From the NCBI GenBank assembly GCA_900547915.1, contig URIN01000028.1:1-9759 (forward strand): 9,759 bases of DNA, given 5' to 3'. The stretch is from an uncultured Clostridium sp. (lineage in GTDB: Bacteria > Bacillota > Clostridia > Oscillospirales > Acutalibacteraceae). Position numbers and translations under genes: made by a program. The notes under the pieces were generated by a model. The model ran no database searches. It saw only the letters and a program-made list of their open reading frames with translations, and was not told where the DNA came from. Of the stretch, positions 7,210 through 9,759 are shown in pieces (positions within the stretch are counted from its first letter, which is position 1; every line of letters starts with the position of its first letter).

Positions 7210-7963
7210 TAACAGTATCACAGGCAGGGTGCATTCTATTGAAACATTCGGCTCGGTGGACGGTCCCGGAGTACGCTTTGTAGCGTTTCTCCAGGGTTGC
7301 GCCATGCGTTGCCGCTATTGCCATAATCCGGAAACATGGGCCATGGGCGGTGAAGAGTGGACTGCTTCACAGCTTTTTGAAAAAGCATGGAAATACCATA
7401 ATTACTGGGGAAAAAATCTTCAGTCAGGAGGTATTACAATAAGCGGTGGTGAGCCTTTACTTCAGTTAGATTTTGTGACTGAGGTATTCAGACTTGCCAA
7501 AGAACGCGGCGTTCATACTGCGGTAGATACCGCAGGTCAGCCGTTTTCTCTTAGTGAGCCGTTTATTTCAAAGTTCAATAAGCTGCTTGAAGTGACCGAT
7601 CTTTTCATTCTCGATTTAAAAGAAATAGACCCTCAAAAACATATTTCTTTAACAGGGCATACAAATAAGAATATTCTTGAAATGGCAAAGTATCTTTCCG
7701 ATAACGGCAAGGATATGTGGATACGTCATGTACTTGTTCCCGATCTTACGGACGATGAGACAGGACTTAAGGAAATGTCCGGTTTCATCAAGTCCTTAAA
7801 AACGGTAAAAAGGGTAGAGGTGCTTCCTTATCATACTCTTGGTCTGTTTAAATGGGAAAAGCTCGGTATAGATTATTCCCTTAAAGATGCCCGTATCCCC
7901 ACTCAGCAGGAAGTGCAGAAAGCGCAGGAACTGCTTTGTGTAGCGGATTACGAGATAAAATAG
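7196..7963 (+). CDS. pflA: Pyruvate formate-lyase activating enzyme (radical SAM)
   Basis: A radical SAM enzyme of 255 residues that uses a 4Fe-4S cluster and S-adenosylmethionine to abstract hydrogen from the PflB glycine, here predicted to be Gly725. The cluster motif CxxxCxxC is Cys35, Cys39 and Cys42 (CAMRCRYC), preceded by the family signature SVDGPGVRF (20-28). The SAM-binding GGEP is at 84-87, and [13 protein letters not shown] lies near the C-terminal part. Length is close to E. coli PflA (246). The ATG at 7196 is chosen because the protein then begins a few residues before the conserved GRVHS, as in known activases. An ATG at 7172 would add eight residues that look like translated pflB sequence. 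No clear Shine-Dalgarno precedes either, so expression probably depends on translational coupling from the 14-nt overlap with pflB. The gene ends 22 nt before a strong terminator. Confidence 0.96.
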   Translation: MTECNNSITGRVHSIETFGSVDGPGVRFVAFLQGCAMRCRYCHNPETWAMGGEEWTASQLFEKAWKYHNYWGKNLQSGGITISGGEPLLQLDFVTEVFRLAKERGVHTAVDTAGQPFSLSEPFISKFNKLLEVTDLFILDLKEIDPQKHISLTGHTNKNILEMAKYLSDNGKDMWIRHVLVPDLTDDETGLKEMSGFIKSLKTVKRVEVLPYHTLGLFKWEKLGIDYSLKDARIPTQQEVQKAQELLCVADYEIK

Positions 7964-7984
7964 TAAATATTTCTTTAATCCAGC

Positions 7985-8017
7985 AAAAAGGCTCGGTCTT
8001 ATGTCGGGCCTTTTTTT
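7985..8017 (+). terminator. Rho-independent terminator of the pfl operon
   Basis: AAAAAGGCTCG (7985-7995) pairs with CGGGCCTTTTT (8005-8015), 11 base pairs with one wobble and a 9-nt loop, followed by a run of seven T (8011-8017). Confidence 0.9.
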
Positions 8018-8036
8018 AAATTAATACGGTGATTTT

Positions 8037-8411
8037 ATGAAACTTCATAATTCAGGCGAGGATTATCTCGAAGCTATTCTCATAATAAAAAATAAAAAAG
8101 GTTATGTTCGATCAATTGATGTAGCCGGCTTTATGAATTACTCAAAACCTAGCGTAAGCCACGCTGTTTCTATTTTAAGAGATGGTGGCTTTGTTGACGT
8201 AGATGATAGCGGATGCCTAAATCTTACACAAACGGGCAAAGAGATAGCCGAAAAAATATATGAGCGTCACATTTTCTTTAAGGAAAAGCTTATGAAAGCC
8301 GGCGTTGATGAAAAGACGGCGGAGGAAGAGGCTTGCAGGATAGAGCATGATATTAGTGAAGACTCTTTTAATAAAATAAAGCAATATTTTCCTTCTGAGA
8401 GTAATGTCTGA
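8037..8411 (+). CDS. DtxR/MntR-family metal-dependent transcriptional regulator
   Basis: A 124-residue protein with a winged helix-turn-helix (about residues 24-65, including SKPSVSHAVSILRDGG) followed by the metal-binding and dimerisation domain. There is no SH3-like third domain, so in size it resembles MntR (142 residues) rather than DtxR. Aligned with B. subtilis MntR, the ligands are Asp9 (MntR Asp8), Glu12 (Glu11), His78 (His77), Glu103 (Glu102) and His104 (His103). The position of MntR Glu99 is Cys100, within CRIEH, which is the DtxR-like residue. The protein would repress metal-uptake genes when loaded with Mn(II) or Fe(II); which metal is uncertain. No transporter is adjacent and no clear promoter is visible between the preceding terminator and the start. 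The RBS is a weak GGTGA, 4 nt before the ATG. A strong terminator begins 5 nt after the stop. Confidence 0.9.
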   Translation: MKLHNSGEDYLEAILIIKNKKGYVRSIDVAGFMNYSKPSVSHAVSILRDGGFVDVDDSGCLNLTQTGKEIAEKIYERHIFFKEKLMKAGVDEKTAEEEACRIEHDISEDSFNKIKQYFPSESNV

Positions 8412-8416
8412 AATAA

Positions 8417-8449
8417 AAATGCCCGTGCATTTTGCACGGGCATTTATTT
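8417..8449 (+). terminator. Rho-independent terminator after the DtxR-family gene
   Basis: AAATGCCCGTGCA (8417-8429) and TGCACGGGCATTT (8433-8445) are perfect 13-bp complements around a TTT loop, followed by ATTT. An A-rich stretch on the left means it could also work on the opposite strand. Confidence 0.93.
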
Positions 8450-8475
8450 ACATAATGATGCACTTGTAGTATAAT
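8447..8475 (+). promoter_or_regulatory. Consensus sigma-A promoter for the acetyltransferase gene
   Basis: TTTACA (8447-8452), a 17-nt spacer and a perfect TATAAT (8470-8475). The -35 starts inside the T-tract of the preceding terminator. Transcription would begin near 8482, giving a very short leader of about 15 nt that still contains the GGAG ribosome binding site (8484-8487). Confidence 0.75.
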
Positions 8476-8496
8476 TTGTGATTGGAGATGATTATT

Positions 8497-8964
8497 ATGG
8501 TTATAAGACGAGCTCAGGAAAAGGATATTCCCCAGCTTGATAAATTGCTGTTTCAGGTGAATAAAGTTCATTCTGACGGCCGCCCTGACCTTTTTAAGGC
8601 AGGTGCAAAGAAGTATTCTGATGACGAACTCAAAAAAATACTTGGTGATGATAATACACCCGTTTTTGCAGCTGATGACGGCAGCGGAAATATTCTCGGT
8701 TATGCGTTTTGTATTTTTGAATTTGCTCACTCAGGAGCTATGCGTGATGTAAAAACACTTTATATAGACGATTTATGCGTAGATGAGAATTGCAGGGGAC
8801 AGAAGATAGGCACAAAACTCTATGAATACGTGCTTGATTTTGCTAAAAAGTCGGGTTGTTACAACGTAACTCTCAATGTCTGGGCACTTAATGAAAATGC
8901 AAGAAAGTTTTATGAGAAATGCGGACTTTCTGTGCTTAAGATAGGTATGGAAAAAATATTATAA
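8497..8964 (+). CDS. GNAT-family N-acetyltransferase
   Basis: A single-domain protein of 155 residues that should transfer an acetyl group from acetyl-CoA to an amine; the substrate is unknown and the protein is expected in the cytoplasm. It opens with the usual GNAT strand IRRAQEKDIPQL (3-14). Motif A is at about 89-108, with the pyrophosphate-binding loop around RGQKIGT (100-106). Motif B includes LNVWALNENARKFYEKCG (126-143), where the ENxxAxxFYxxxGF-type signature is well kept. The start at 8497 is chosen because GGAG (8484-8487) is 9 nt upstream; an ATG at 8488 and a TTG at 8482 overlap or sit too close to that site. It has its own promoter and terminator, so it is monocistronic. A ribosomal-protein (RimI-type) or small-molecule substrate cannot be distinguished. 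Confidence 0.92.
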   Translation: MVIRRAQEKDIPQLDKLLFQVNKVHSDGRPDLFKAGAKKYSDDELKKILGDDNTPVFAADDGSGNILGYAFCIFEFAHSGAMRDVKTLYIDDLCVDENCRGQKIGTKLYEYVLDFAKKSGCYNVTLNVWALNENARKFYEKCGLSVLKIGMEKIL

Positions 8965-8973
8965 TAACTGTTT

Positions 8974-9010
8974 AAAAGCGGTGTAAAGCTTGATGCTTTA
9001 CACCGCTTTT
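8974..9010. terminator. Bidirectional terminator between the acetyltransferase gene and sigK
   Basis: AAAAGCGGTGTAAAGC (8974-8989) and GCTTTACACCGCTTTT (8995-9010) are perfect 16-bp complements with a TTGAT loop. T-rich tails exist on both strands, fitting the convergent genes that end at 8964 and 9014. Confidence 0.93.
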
Positions 9011-9013
9011 GTC

Positions 9014-9697
9014 TTATTCAGTGTGCTTTTTTATGTCGTTTAGTACTTTCTTTTCTATTCTTGAAACATAACTTCTGCTTATATTGAGCCGTTGTGCCAC
9101 TTCCCTTTGAGCAAGAGGCTTTTTGTTATCAAGACCGTAACGCAGTATAATTATCTCTTTTTCACGCTCGTCATCCATGTTTTTTATGTATTCTGACACC
9201 TTTTCCCACAACATCTTTTTTTCAAGGTCTTCAGCAATATCTCTGCTGTCGCTTATAGTGTCCTGAAGTTTCAGCGGGTTGCCGTCCCTGTCGCTTTCAA
9301 GAGAATCGTCCAGATGCACGTCATTTGAAGTCTTTTTCATATTCCTGAAATGCATCAGTATCTCATTTTCTATGCAGCGGCTGGCGTATGTTGCAAGGTG
9401 AATACTTTTATCGGGATTAAAGCTGTCAATGGCTTTTATAAGTCCTATTGTACCTATTGAAATAAGGTCATCCGTGTCATTAGTTTTTGAATAGTATTTT
9501 TTTACTATGTGGCTCACAAGTCTCAGATTACGCTCAATGAGCAATGCCCGCGCGTCCTTGTCACCGTTTTTCAGCCTTTCAAGTGCCTCTTTTTCCTCTT
9601 TGCGCGTCAAAGGCTTCGGAAAGCTTGATGCATTGTTGATGTGCAGTATGAAGTATAAAAAATTTGCACTCAAAAAAGAAATTATAGCCGAAATCAT
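9014..9697 (-). CDS. sigK: RNA polymerase sporulation sigma factor, sigma-K type
   Basis: A sigma-70-family factor of 227 residues that would direct late mother-cell transcription during endospore formation. Regions 2.1-2.2 contain NLRLVSHIVKKYY and DLISIGTIGLIKAI (57-90). Regions 2.3-2.4 contain LATYASRCIENEILMHFR (101-118). The region 4.2 helix-turn-helix spans REVAQRLNISRSYVSRIEKK (198-217). The N-terminus is hydrophobic (about 1-20) and is followed by NNASSFPKPLT, matching the pro-sigma-K layout in B. subtilis (YVKNNAFPQPLS). The LMHFR..KKTSNDVHL stretch is closer to sigma-K than sigma-E. The gene is uninterrupted, with no skin-type insertion. The start at 9697 is chosen because AGGGTGA (9709-9703) precedes it by 5 nt; ATG 9703 and GTG 9706 overlap that motif. 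It converges on the acetyltransferase gene. Confidence 0.87.
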   Translation of the reverse strand: MISAIISFLSANFLYFILHINNASSFPKPLTRKEEKEALERLKNGDKDARALLIERNLRLVSHIVKKYYSKTNDTDDLISIGTIGLIKAIDSFNPDKSIHLATYASRCIENEILMHFRNMKKTSNDVHLDDSLESDRDGNPLKLQDTISDSRDIAEDLEKKMLWEKVSEYIKNMDDEREKEIIILRYGLDNKKPLAQREVAQRLNISRSYVSRIEKKVLNDIKKHTE

Positions 9698-9712
9698 TTT
9701 CATCACCCTGTA

Positions 9713-9741
9713 ATTTATATGCGCAAATTATTTTCAAATTC
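9713..9741 (-). promoter_or_regulatory. Possible sigma-E-type promoter of sigK
   Basis: Read on the minus strand, CATATAAAT (9721-9713) resembles the sigma-E -10 (CATACAAT). GAATTT (9741-9736), 14 nt upstream, resembles the -35 (GAATATT-like). sigK of B. subtilis is known to be sigma-E dependent. The leader would be very short and the start site falls close to the ribosome binding site, so this is tentative. Confidence 0.3.
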
Positions 9742-9759
9742 AATAATGTTTATAAATAC

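Noticed and set aside
8482..8496. TTG (8482) or ATG (8488) starts for the acetyltransferase
   Set aside because: Both overlap or abut the GGAG ribosome binding site; ATG 8497 has correct spacing and gives the usual GNAT N-terminus.
48..9759. Mobile element, phage, CRISPR or defence system
   Set aside because: No transposase, integrase, repeat array, toxin-antitoxin pair or restriction gene is visible; gene content is metabolic, regulatory and sporulation-related.

Overview
The window looks like the end of an assembled contig from an anaerobic, endospore-forming Firmicute, most likely a clostridial gut-type bacterium (Oscillospiraceae/Ruminococcaceae-like). This is an inference from four things: a sporulation sigma-K-type gene, an oxygen-sensitive pyruvate formate-lyase with its activase, membrane-anchored extracellular parvulins, and moderately AT-rich DNA with strong Shine-Dalgarno sites and Gram-positive-type intrinsic terminators. 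Bases 1-47 are not biological. They are an Illumina Nextera i7 adapter (end of P7, an 8-base index, then the transposase end) left on the contig, so the first gene is fused in frame to adapter sequence and its upstream region is lost.

Layout. (a) 52-3914: two tandem paralogous parvulin-type peptidyl-prolyl isomerases. Each has a charged cytoplasmic N-terminus, one transmembrane anchor and an extracellular foldase domain. The second has its own promoter candidate. (b) 3993-4751: a 75-residue coiled-coil protein of unknown function, 3 nt upstream of a stand-alone fumarase/tartrate dehydratase beta-type subunit. No alpha subunit is present. (c) 4752-4956: a complex 205-nt leader with two promoter candidates, a perfect 13-bp inverted repeat and a 16-bp dyad near the proposed start site. 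(d) 4957-7963: pflB and pflA, overlapping by 14 nt and ended by a terminator. (e) 8037-8411: a DtxR/MntR-type metalloregulator. (f) 8497-8964: a GNAT acetyltransferase with its own consensus promoter. (g) 9014-9697, minus strand: sigK with an apparent pro-sequence, convergent with the GNAT gene and sharing a bidirectional terminator.

How the genes work together. pflA and pflB form one functional unit: the radical-SAM activase installs the glycyl radical on PflB, which converts pyruvate and CoA to acetyl-CoA and formate. The two foldases probably act together on secreted proteins at the membrane-wall interface. The other genes look like independent units. I see no phage genes, transposases, CRISPR arrays, tRNAs or rRNAs, and no clear new multi-gene system. 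The most notable signals are the orphan fumarase-beta/coiled-coil pair, the layered pflB control region, and the mixed metal-ligand set of the DtxR-family regulator.
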